Source: Mycoplasma sp. CSL7491-lung (GTDB lineage: Bacteria; Bacillota_I; Bacilli_A; Mycoplasmatales; Metamycoplasmataceae). Taken from it: DNA of 64,000 bases. The stretch's first letter is position 1, and every line of letters starts with the position of its first letter. The stretch spans positions 248,001 through 312,000 of the forward strand of contig NZ_JAHMHG010000001.1 of the NCBI RefSeq assembly GCF_018913965.1, given 5' to 3'. Positions 46,776 to 54,778 of this stretch are shown here, piece after piece. The position numbers and the translations under genes are program-made. The notes under the pieces are model-generated. The model made no database searches, was not told the origin of the DNA, and was given only the letters and a program-made list of their open reading frames with translations.

Positions 46776-47250
46776 ATATTTTAAGTTTGGTGAAATTCTT
46801 CTTTCACAAGAAAGTTTTTAAAATTGTTTTCTAGATTTTTTAGAGTATTTGAATATTAATTCAAATTAAAAAAAGACATTTATGTGATTTTATTCGTATC
46901 TATTTTATTTAACAATTACAATAATAATCACATTTTTCTTATTTAATAAAAATGAAATAAACATTTCTTTTAAACTTTAGAAATACTTTTTAAATAAAAA
47001 TTATTTTGAGTGCTACTTTGTATAAAAACCTTAATTCTTTAGTAATTTAGTCTTAATTTTTATTTACAGCTGATATTGTTCATCAATTTAGATGGAGTAG
47101 TTTTTATTAAAAATTTCAATGCAATAGAATTATATTTTATATAAATTGTGTTGTGCTGAAATTACAAATTAATAATTTTTAGTTTATTTTATTAATGATA
47201 ATTACATTTTTTAATTTTTAATTTAATGTTTTGAAGAAATTTAGGTAAGA
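46776..47250. other. AT-rich intergenic region, no gene seen
   Basis: About 475 bp of AT-rich sequence between the opp terminator and the end of the minus-strand RNA. It contains only small chance hairpins (for example CTTTC-ACAA-GAAAG near 46803) and no open frame with a start signal. Confidence 0.6.
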
Positions 47251-47281
47251 AAAAAGAGCGACACTAACCAAGTCGCCCAAG
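47251..47281 (-). terminator. Terminator of the structured RNA
   Basis: On the minus strand GGGCGAC-TTGGTTAGT-GTCGCTC followed by TTTTTT: a 7-bp stem with one G-U pair and a T-run. Confidence 0.85.
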
Positions 47282-47656
47282 TGATTCTACTAAATATTTA
47301 TTCATGCACAACTTGGTGATCAATTACTTCACCAATTAAACGTTGGGGTCTCCCCACTGATTTTCACTTTGGTTTAATTGTTTTTTACATCCAGATTTTT
47401 CAACCAGACCAACACCACAGAACCTTATAGTCAGCTCACGCCAACTTCAACTGGACTTTATGTTTTGGTATCGTTTGACTTCGGTTACCACAGCCGCAAG
47501 TAAACAACATAACGGTTTGGCGTGTCATTTAATAAATAATAGATTCATTTCAACCATCACGTCTTCGCAAATACATTTTGCTATGAAGGCATTCAAGCCT
47601 CGACAATAGTGATGTGCGTTATCAGCAAGTTTTCTGATTTTTCCGCCATTTTTTCG
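47251..47656 (-). ncRNA. Unassigned structured RNA of ~400 nt
   Basis: The minus strand has a clear promoter (TATAAT at 47668-47663) and ends in an intrinsic terminator. Between them the base composition is far less AT-rich than its surroundings and there is no open frame over 60 codons. Long-range helices are evident on the minus strand: CATCAC with GTGATG, CACGCCAA with TTGGCGTG enclosing a ~70-nt domain, CAATTAAAC with GTTTAATTG enclosing GGGG-AGA-CCCC, GGTGA with TCACC, and CCAAGT with ACTTGG. Length would fit tmRNA or RNase P RNA. However, I find neither the tRNA-like 3' end with CCA nor the universally conserved RNase P blocks (GAGGAAAGTCC, ACAGAA..GGCTTA). Family unknown. Confidence 0.7.
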
Positions 47657-47662
47657 AATAGA

Positions 47663-47668
47663 ATTATA
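47663..47668 (-). promoter_or_regulatory. -10 box of the structured RNA
   Basis: TATAAT read on the minus strand (preceded by GTGA), placing the start near 47656. The AT-rich sequence upstream has no clear -35. Confidence 0.6.
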
Positions 47669-47979
47669 TCACTTATTTTTAAAATAGTAACAAACTATAA
47701 AATAATTTTATTTTGAATTATTTATTCATATTCAACTATTTTCATATTAAAAAACATATCATTTTTATAATTTCATTTTTTTATTAATAAAAAATAATAC
47801 ATTTAACGCTAATTAATTTATAATATTAAGAGAATTTTAAAACTATTTAATATTATAATTTGAATTACAATGATATAACAATTTAATTATTCATTATTCT
47901 TTATAGTGAATATTATTTAGCATCTTTTGTGCTATAATATTTTTGTTAAGTTTTAAAATTTAATCAAGAAAGGTGAAAA
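47669..47979. promoter_or_regulatory. AT-rich spacer with ptsH promoter
   Basis: No gene. The plus-strand extended -10 TGTGC-TATAAT (TATAAT at 47933-47938) lies ~42 nt before the HPr start, and AGAAAGGTG is the ribosome-binding site. The rest is low-complexity AT sequence. Confidence 0.6.
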
Positions 47980-48243
47980 ATGAAAGAATTTACAGTAAAA
48001 ATCATCGATCCTATTGGATTACACGCTCGTCCAACAACATTAGTATCACAAGCTGCTGCTAAATTTAAATCTGATTCTTTTATAACAAGTAACGGTCGTG
48101 AAGCAAACCTTAAATCAATCATGAACATTATGGCTTTAGGCATTAAACATGGTGCCGAAGTTACTGTTAAAGTTTCAGGAGAAGACGAAGACGAAGCTAT
48201 TAAAGCACTTCATGATACATTTGTATCACTTGAATTAATATAA
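47980..48243 (+). CDS. ptsH: Phosphocarrier protein HPr
   Basis: 87 residues, normal length. His15 in GLHARPT is the residue phosphorylated by enzyme I; Ser46 in LKSIMNIMALGI is the regulatory HPr kinase site. It passes phosphate to PTS EII components in the cytoplasm. Monocistronic, with its own extended -10 promoter and terminator. No intact EII gene is in this window; the only EIIB-like protein (16039-16404) lacks the active Cys. Confidence 0.97.
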   Translation: MKEFTVKIIDPIGLHARPTTLVSQAAAKFKSDSFITSNGREANLKSIMNIMALGIKHGAEVTVKVSGEDEDEAIKALHDTFVSLELI

Positions 48244-48249
48244 TATATT

Positions 48250-48276
48250 ATCTCTAGAGATTTTCTGGAGATTTTT
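48250..48276 (+). terminator. Intrinsic terminator after ptsH
   Basis: ATCTCTAG (48250-48257) pairs with CTGGAGAT (48265-48272, one G-U pair), then a T-run. Confidence 0.8.
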
Positions 48277-48351
48277 TATATACTTAATCAATTTGATATT
48301 AAATTTAGTATTTTATTTATATATATAAATAAATTCAATATAATTTTATAT

Positions 48352-48687
48352 ATGGAATATAATGTAGGTGTTGATTTAGTGAAAATTTCAAGATTTAATA
48401 ATAAGTCATTAACTTTTGCCAAGAGAATATTGAGTGAAAATGAATTAAAGGAATATAATAACCTACCCAATGAACAAAAAACTTTATTTTTAGCTAGGTC
48501 TTGAGCTATTAAAGAAGCAATTTTTAAAGCTAATAATGAATATTTTGATTTTTCGAAAATAAGCTTACATAAGGAAAATAAAGTTTGAAAATTTAAAGAA
48601 TTTGCAATTAGTATATCTCATGAAGATGATTTTTTAATCGCTTTTGTAATTGCAAACAAGGAGACAAAATATGAAAAAATCAATTAA
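48352..48687 (+). CDS. acpS: Holo-[acyl-carrier-protein] synthase AcpS
   Basis: 111 residues. VGVDLVKISRF near the N-terminus carries the Mg-binding Asp and SWAIKEAIFKA the Glu/Lys motif of 4'-phosphopantetheinyl transferases; ISISHEDDFLIAFVI closes the fold. It transfers the phosphopantetheine arm from CoA to ACP. TATAAT at 48339-48344 ends 7 nt before the ATG and there is no ribosome-binding site, so the mRNA is probably leaderless. Overlaps plsC by 17 nt: both belong to lipid metabolism. Confidence 0.92.
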
Positions 48688-49438
48688 TATAAAGTTAAAA
48701 ATATTATTTTCAGCAGTACCTTTCTTTTTTAAAATGATGAAAATAAAAAAAATGTTAAAAAAATATAAGAAAACACCGGAGATGATTAGTGAAGAGCAAA
48801 GATATGCATATTTAACTAAAGTTGCTAAAAAGGTGTTGAAAATATATAACATAGATTTAGTGGTTAAAGGTCTTAGTAACTTACCTTCAAATGGTGGTAG
48901 CATTTTAGTACCAAATCATAAATCTTATTTAGATGTTGTTGCTTTAATGGTCGCTTTAGAAGAAGAATCAAATGAATATAATATTAAACAAAGAATACCT
49001 GTTTTTATAGCTAAAAAAGAATTAAAAAATTCAAGATACATTAATCGTGCAATGGAATTAATGGATACATTTTTAATTGATCAACAATCGGTAAAAAATA
49101 GTTTAAACACATTTAAGGAATTTACTTCTTTTGTTAAGTTAAACAAAAGGTTTGGTATTGTGTTTCCTGAAGGAGAAAGAGTCTATAAAGAAGAGGTAGG
49201 AGAATATAAAGCCGGAGTTTTTAAAGTAGCGGCTGAATCATACATGAATATTATTCCTGTTACTATTTCAGGTGCGCTTAATTCTTTCGATATCAATCGT
49301 AAAGGTAGAAGAACTATCACTGTAAACTTTTTGAGAGAAATAAAAGCAAAAGATTTAATGACACAAACTCCTTCATCGGTTGCTAAGAGAGTGCAAATGA
49401 TTGTTGATAAGGAAATTGAAAAATATGAAGATAGTTAA
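48671..49438 (+). CDS. plsC: 1-acyl-sn-glycerol-3-phosphate acyltransferase PlsC
   Basis: 255 residues from the ATG behind AAGGAGACAAAAT. The acyltransferase motif I is NHKSYLD (His83, Asp88) and motif III is FPEGER; an N-terminal hydrophobic segment (ILFSAVPFFFKMM) anchors it to the membrane. It makes phosphatidic acid, the precursor of membrane phospholipids. Co-transcribed with acpS upstream and scpA downstream (14-nt overlap). Confidence 0.92.
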   Translation: MKKSINIKLKILFSAVPFFFKMMKIKKMLKKYKKTPEMISEEQRYAYLTKVAKKVLKIYNIDLVVKGLSNLPSNGGSILVPNHKSYLDVVALMVALEEESNEYNIKQRIPVFIAKKELKNSRYINRAMELMDTFLIDQQSVKNSLNTFKEFTSFVKLNKRFGIVFPEGERVYKEEVGEYKAGVFKVAAESYMNIIPVTISGALNSFDINRKGRRTITVNFLREIKAKDLMTQTPSSVAKRVQMIVDKEIEKYEDS

Positions 49439-50195
49439 GAAAAATATAAACTATGATACAAAATATGAATTTAACTTAAATAATTTTGATGGACCTCTTG
49501 ATTTACTGCTTGAACTAATTAAAGCAAAAAAGATAGATATTATGGAAGTTAATTTGGTAGAATTAGCTACACAATATATAGAAATAATTAATAAGATAAC
49601 CGAAGACGAGTTAGATGTAGCTGGTGATTATTTGGCGATGGCGGCTAATTTAATAAATTTAAAATCTAGAATGATTTTAAGAGATCCTGAAGATGAACCA
49701 GACAAAGAATTAGAAGAAGAGAAACAAAAACTAATTCAAGAATTGATTGAGTACGAACATTTTAAAAATGTTAGAGAAGCATTGAAAACTTTTCAAGGCT
49801 TACGTCAAGATATCTTCATTAAGAAACCAAGCGATATTGAGGATTATTTAATTGATAATGATAATAGTAAGTTAGATGGTCATTCTAGTCCTTTAAAACT
49901 TATTAACGTGATGCGTAGAATGTTTGAAAGGGTTTATGCTCAAAGGTTACGTGAAACTAGGTTAGAAAAATTTAATTTAACACCTTCAGATCAATTTCCT
50001 TTTATTAAAAATTTAATGAAATTAAATGAGAAAGTGAGTTTTGAGAAAGTATTCAATCAACCTTCTTTAAATCATTTTGTTGTAACTTTAATGGCTTTAC
50101 TCGAACTTGCAAGACAACAATTTTTAATAATTCATCAAGATGAGCAGTTTGATACTATTTATATTACTAGAGGAGAATCTTACAATGAAAAATAA
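49425..50195 (+). CDS. scpA: Segregation and condensation protein ScpA
   Basis: 256 residues. The N-terminal FDGPLDLLLELIKAKKIDI is the hallmark of ScpA, the kleisin that bridges SMC dimers. AGDYLAMAANLINLKSRMIL follows, and the C-terminal winged-helix region begins at VVTLMALLELARQQ. Works with SMC and ScpB in chromosome condensation. Overlaps plsC upstream and scpB downstream by 11 nt. Confidence 0.96.
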   Translation: MKIVKKNINYDTKYEFNLNNFDGPLDLLLELIKAKKIDIMEVNLVELATQYIEIINKITEDELDVAGDYLAMAANLINLKSRMILRDPEDEPDKELEEEKQKLIQELIEYEHFKNVREALKTFQGLRQDIFIKKPSDIEDYLIDNDNSKLDGHSSPLKLINVMRRMFERVYAQRLRETRLEKFNLTPSDQFPFIKNLMKLNEKVSFEKVFNQPSLNHFVVTLMALLELARQQFLIIHQDEQFDTIYITRGESYNEK

Positions 50196-50757
50196 TATTA
50201 TCGAAGCACTTTTATACATTCAAGGAGATGAAGGCTTAACTTTAGAACAAGTTAAAGAAATTTTTGGTACACAAACCCTTGCTGAAGCTAAAAAAATAAT
50301 GATGGATTTCCATAAAGAATTTAATGAGCAAGGTAGAGGTTTAAAAGTAGTTAATTTTAATGATGTTTATAAATTAGCAACTCGTGAAACTGTTAAAGAA
50401 TATGTAACAAAAATGGTTTCTATTGTAAGACCTAACCGTTTATCAAATGCAGCCATCGAAGTTGCAGGAATTATAGCTTACAAACAACCAATTACTAGAA
50501 GTCAAATTAACAAAATACGTGGAGCAGCTTCAGAACAAGTTGTTAATACTTTATTAATTAAAGGTGTTATTGAAGAAGTTGGTATAGCACATACACCAGG
50601 ACGTCCGGTATTATACGGTGTTACAAATAAATTTTATGATCATTTCAGAATTTCGACATTAAGAGAATTACCTAAAATGGATGATTTTAATTATATAGAC
50701 GGTATAGAAAACGAATCTAATGATTTTGACTTATTTCAAAGCCAAAGAGAAGAATAA
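50185..50757 (+). CDS. scpB: Segregation and condensation protein ScpB
   Basis: 190 residues from the ATG behind AGAGGAG. Two winged-helix domains; the conserved LSNAAIEVAGIIAYKQPITR and IRGAASEQVVNTLL plus GRPVLYGVT are diagnostic. Binds ScpA in the SMC complex. Ends the acpS-plsC-scpAB operon before a terminator. Confidence 0.96.
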   Translation: MKNNIIEALLYIQGDEGLTLEQVKEIFGTQTLAEAKKIMMDFHKEFNEQGRGLKVVNFNDVYKLATRETVKEYVTKMVSIVRPNRLSNAAIEVAGIIAYKQPITRSQINKIRGAASEQVVNTLLIKGVIEEVGIAHTPGRPVLYGVTNKFYDHFRISTLRELPKMDDFNYIDGIENESNDFDLFQSQREE

Positions 50758-50781
50758 TAACAATTTATATATAAACAAACA

Positions 50782-50819
50782 AAAAAGGAACTCAGTTTAT
50801 TGCGGAGCTCCTTTTTTTG
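50782..50819 (+). terminator. Intrinsic terminator after scpB
   Basis: AAAAAGGAACTC pairs with GAGCTCCTTTTT (one mismatch), followed by T residues. Confidence 0.85.
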
Positions 50820-50827
50820 TTTTATAT

Positions 50828-50851
50828 AAAAATACCCTTAAAAGGGCATTT
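50828..50851 (-). terminator. Intrinsic terminator of the minus-strand surface-protein gene
   Basis: On the minus strand AAATGCCCTT-TT-AAGGGTATTT then T-rich sequence: a 10-bp stem with one G-U pair directly after the stop codon at 50857. Confidence 0.8.
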
Positions 50852-50856
50852 AATTC

Positions 50857-53790
50857 TTAAATATTATTTAGTAGTTCACGTAATTTATCGTTTATAGTGA
50901 AATCATTTTGGGTTATAAAGTAGTCAACCTCATAATCCTTATCTCTAAAATTAAAGTTTTCTTTGAAAGCGTTTCAAATTTCTGTTAGTTTATTAACATC
51001 ATAATTATCTGAATTTATATAATCAGCAATTTTTACCAGTGTATATAGTAATTCATAGTTAATTAATATATTATTGTATTTTCAATTTATGAAGTTTTTG
51101 TAATTTACAGAGTGGTTTATATCATGATTTTCATAACCTGTACCCATGTATCCACCTTGTTCTTGATGAGGATTTTCTCAATTAAATTCATTTTTGTTTA
51201 ATAAATAATTTAATTTAATTAAACTCTCATTTTGAGAATTAAATTCATTGTTTTTGCTTATTGTTGCAAACTTAATATTTTTATTGTTTATTAAATCGAT
51301 TAATTTTTTAAATCTTTTCTTAATATGGAAATCTAAGAAATCAAGCCTTTCTTGATTTCGTCCGTTATTTTCTTCTAAATATTTTCTTTGGTAATTATCT
51401 GTTTGAACTTTATTATCTTCGGTGCTAAAAAATTCTTTTTTGCTTTCAAAAGCTTTCTCAATATAGTCATAAAGATTTGAAAGATTTTCTTTGTTATTAT
51501 TTTGGTTTGATAAGTTATATATGAATGAATCAAAACCATTTTGAATGTTGTTTCTAAAGTTTTTATCAATTCCGTTTTCGTGATAATTGAAAATTATTTT
51601 TCCAGATACATTTTCTGATCGACCATTACTAAAATAAATATTTCGTTCATTATTAGCTTTAGATTCATCTCCCCTTGGGTATTGTAAATCAGATAAATCT
51701 CTTATTAAAGCGTTATCTTGGAATAATGTGTCATTTATATTTGATTTAAAACTTAAAAGTCATTTTATTACATTGTTTTTATACTCTGAATTTTTATTAT
51801 CTAATCAATTTTTGTAAGTTTTAAATGTGTATTCTTTATCTTCATTGCTATTTCTATCTTGATTATAACCTTCGTCTTTAGTTGTATCAGAAATATTTTC
51901 ATTTATAGATAGTTTAACTAATTCTTCATTAAATTTTCACATTATTGAAGATACAAAAATGTCTCTAAAGTCGCCTGAAGAAATTGAATTTAGTTCATTT
52001 AAATGGATTTGATCGTTCTCTATTTTGTCTTTGTATAAGTTTATACTTTGAATGAATGAGTCTTTTATATCTTTAATATTAATTTTTATATTTTTATTAT
52101 CATTTGCAGCGAATAATTTAAATGATTTTAGCATATTTTCATAGTATGCTTTAAATTTTTCGTATGTTGATATTTCTTTTTTTGTATTAAAAGAATAATC
52201 TAAATTAGTTTTTACTAAAATTTCATCTACATCATTTTTGTATGCTAAATATAACTCTTTTATAAATTCATCAGAATAAGCTATGTTTGCAAACTCTTCT
52301 AGTGTTATTTCATCTTTTGGTGTCTTTTCATCGATGAATAATTTAAGGTTATCTAGTTGTTTATTTAAAATTTCAATTGAAAATTTATGTATTTCATTTA
52401 AAATTACATCAAACTTAAATTTTATATCTAAATATTTATCATTTTTAATAATTTCATTTCTTGAATATAATTTATCATTTTTTATATTGTCAAGTCACAT
52501 TCAATCGCTATTCATTGTATCTTTTGTATAATTTTTTATTTCAATATCATCATCGTCAGGTCCGCTACCTGGAGCTCCTGGACCACTAGTTGGTTTATAA
52601 AGATATTTATCGAAATTATCACCTATTTCATCTCTTGTACGGTCATCATATCTTGTAAAACGTCTTAATATTGAAATATTATAATTTGAAAATCTATCTA
52701 CGGTATAATTAGGGAATAATCAATTTTCGATAATTTTATTTAAATTTTCTAAATCTTCTAACTGAATAGTTTTAATATTATCAATAAAATGTTGATCATT
52801 GCTTATTTGGTTTAAAAACTCAATCATTTTCTTTTTAGCAATTACAAGATTTTTTGGAAGAACGATTTCATCATCATTTGATGATTCTCTATTTTTATAA
52901 TAAAAGTCTAAGAAATTAAAAATATAGTTATTACCTTCATTATAGACATCAAATTCCGCAAAATTAAAAGCTAAATATTTAGAAATTCCATCTATTAGAT
53001 TTATATTTTTGTCTGTGAAAAAGTTATTAAGTTTATTAAAACTTTCTTTGATTTTTAAAAGATTATCTCTTATTTCTTCTTTTCTTTTTTCAATTTTTTT
53101 AGCAGATAATAAAACTTCAGTTTTTTTATCTAATGTTATTGTTAAATAGGCTTGCAATTTATTAACGTCATCTTCTTTGTTTAAAGCTTCTTTTGCAATA
53201 GTAATATACTCATTTGCCTTATCTGATATTTCTTCAAGAGCTTTGTCGTTTAAACTTATTTTTACATTATCTATATCTTCTACAGCTTTTTCTAGTTCTT
53301 CTCTAACATTGTTCTTTGCTACTTCAACAGGAACATTTATTATTTTGTCGTTTTTATTCACTTTATTGATATTGACGTTGTTATAGTAAGATCCATTATT
53401 ATCTACTGTTCCAGGTACTTCTTGAGCTTCATTTAGTAATTCATTAATTTCTTCTAATTCATTTGAAATCCTACTATTATCTTTTATTGTATCTTTTAAA
53501 TTTTCGCTTGACTCTTTAAGTTTATTTTGTAGTTTTATAATTGTTGGATCATCCTTTAAAATATTATTATTTTTAATAAACCCTTGAGCTTCAGTTAATT
53601 TATTAGCCAATTTATTTATTAATAACAATGTTGTATAATCTACATTTACTTTATTAGAGTTGTTCTTATCTGTACTAATATTGATTTCTGAATTTTTCTT
53701 CCTTTGCGGAATCATTACGATGGATGTTGTGGTCACTGCTACACTTGCAAAAGCGGTACTTCCCAAAAGAATTTTATATCTCTTTTTCAT
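50857..53790 (-). CDS. Membrane-anchored surface protein, tandem paralogue A
   Basis: 977 residues in one code-4 frame. The N-terminus MKKRYKILLGSTAFASVAV is a basic tail plus one membrane anchor with no lipobox. Residues ~45-330 are helical and Lys/Glu-rich. A short linker rich in Gly/Pro/Asp (GPGAPGSGPDDDD) follows the WLFPNYTVDRFSNYN block; DSDWMWLDNIK-like and NYKNFINWKYNNILINYELL blocks lie in the C-terminal half. All blocks are shared with paralogue B (54779-57715). The start follows AAGGAAGGA; promoter TTGCTA/TATACT is about 55-80 nt upstream, with a 17-A tract further upstream. Function unknown. An immunoglobulin-binding role (MIB-like) is conceivable because a DUF31 protease lies nearby, but I cannot show it. 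Confidence 0.8.
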
Positions 53791-54729
53791 TTTTATAATC
53801 CTTCCTTTTTATTACAAACAATTTATTATTTTATATTTAGATAGTATATAAAATTTATTTAAATTTAATAGCAATTTTTTATTTTTTGTAGAAACTTACT
53901 CAAAAAAAAAAAAAAAAACATGGTTTTTTAGTAAAAAAAACATTTTTTTAAAAATTTTTGTATTTTTTCTCCCTTGTATATAGGCAAAAAAATGTTTTCA
54001 TTTTAAAAATGTACTTTTTTAATATTAAACTTTATCTATCTATATTTTTTTAAAAAATATGGTAAAAATTTCATATTAGGTTCTAAAAAAGTTGTTCTAG
54101 TAAAATTAAATACATAAATCATATTGATTTTTTATGTAATTAAATTATTTTTCGATGAATAATTTTATATCAAAAAACGATTTCGTTATAAAAAAACAAT
54201 GTAATTAATAACTACAAAATTAATTTAAGAAAATAAGAATATAACTAGTGATAATGCTTTAAAATATTGTTAGATTTGAAAAAGTTAATTTTTTAATTTA
54301 AAAGAAAAGTATTTGTGATAACTAATAAAAAATATAATGTTTATTTATTCTTTAATTTAAAAAATAAAGAGAAATTTGACAATTACATACTAATCTATAA
54401 AATTCTAAAAAATAAGTTAAGAGCACAAAAAAACTAATTTAGACTTCGATAAAAATTATTTTAAAACATGTAACAGTTAAAAGTTAAAACTGGGATTTTA
54501 AATATTTTGTCAACAATTAAATTGTCGAGTTATTTTAAGGTACACTGGTGTTTTAATATTTAAAATAGTCTTTTGAAATTTTATGTTATTGAAGTTCATA
54601 AAATTAATAATGATTTTAAATTTAAAAATATATTAACGTGTAGAAAAAAATTAGATTTAACTAAAATAATGAAATCAATATGTATTACTTTTAATTTTAT
54701 TAAAAATATTGTTTATTTTAACTTTTTTA
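53791..54729. other. Long AT-rich spacer with promoter of paralogue A
   Basis: About 940 bp without a credible gene. It contains a minus-strand promoter (TTGCTA at 53873-53868, TATACT at 53848-53843), the A17 tract at 53902-53918, and a 13-bp inverted repeat (AAAACATTTTTTT near 53938 with AAAAAAATGTTTT near 53985). A 64-codon plus-strand frame at 54573-54767 has no ribosome-binding site and overlaps a terminator; I consider it spurious. Confidence 0.6.
53902..53918. repeat. Homopolymeric tract of 17 A
   Basis: Seventeen consecutive A on the plus strand (T on the coding strand of paralogue A), about 30 bp upstream of its likely -35 element. Tracts of this length slip easily; in mycoplasmas poly(A) and GAA tracts near promoters are known to switch surface genes on and off. 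Confidence 0.85.
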
Positions 54730-54770
54730 AAAGCTTAACATATAAAAAAGCTCAACTTATGTGTTAAGCT
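54730..54770 (-). terminator. Intrinsic terminator after paralogue B
   Basis: On the minus strand AAAGCTTAACA pairs with TGTTAAGCTTT around a ~19-nt loop that itself contains AGCTTTTTT; lies just after the stop at 54779. Confidence 0.7.
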
Positions 54771-54778
54771 TTCTTAAT

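Noticed and set aside
47251-47656. tmRNA or RNase P RNA
   Set aside because: Neither strand shows a tRNA-like end with CCA and a GGTTCRA-type arm, nor the RNase P blocks GAGGAAAGTCC and ACAGAA..GGCTTA; a short ACAGAA on the plus strand is isolated. A divergent version cannot be fully excluded without a covariance search.
54505-54545. ACAATT-A-AATTGT palindrome and nearby GTACACTGGTGTTTT as possible mobile-element end
   Set aside because: No transposase, target duplication or second copy nearby; short AT palindromes are frequent by chance in such sequence.
54573-54767. 64-codon plus-strand frame in the spacer between the tandem paralogues
   Set aside because: No ribosome-binding site, low-complexity composition, overlaps the terminator of paralogue B, no recognisable domain.
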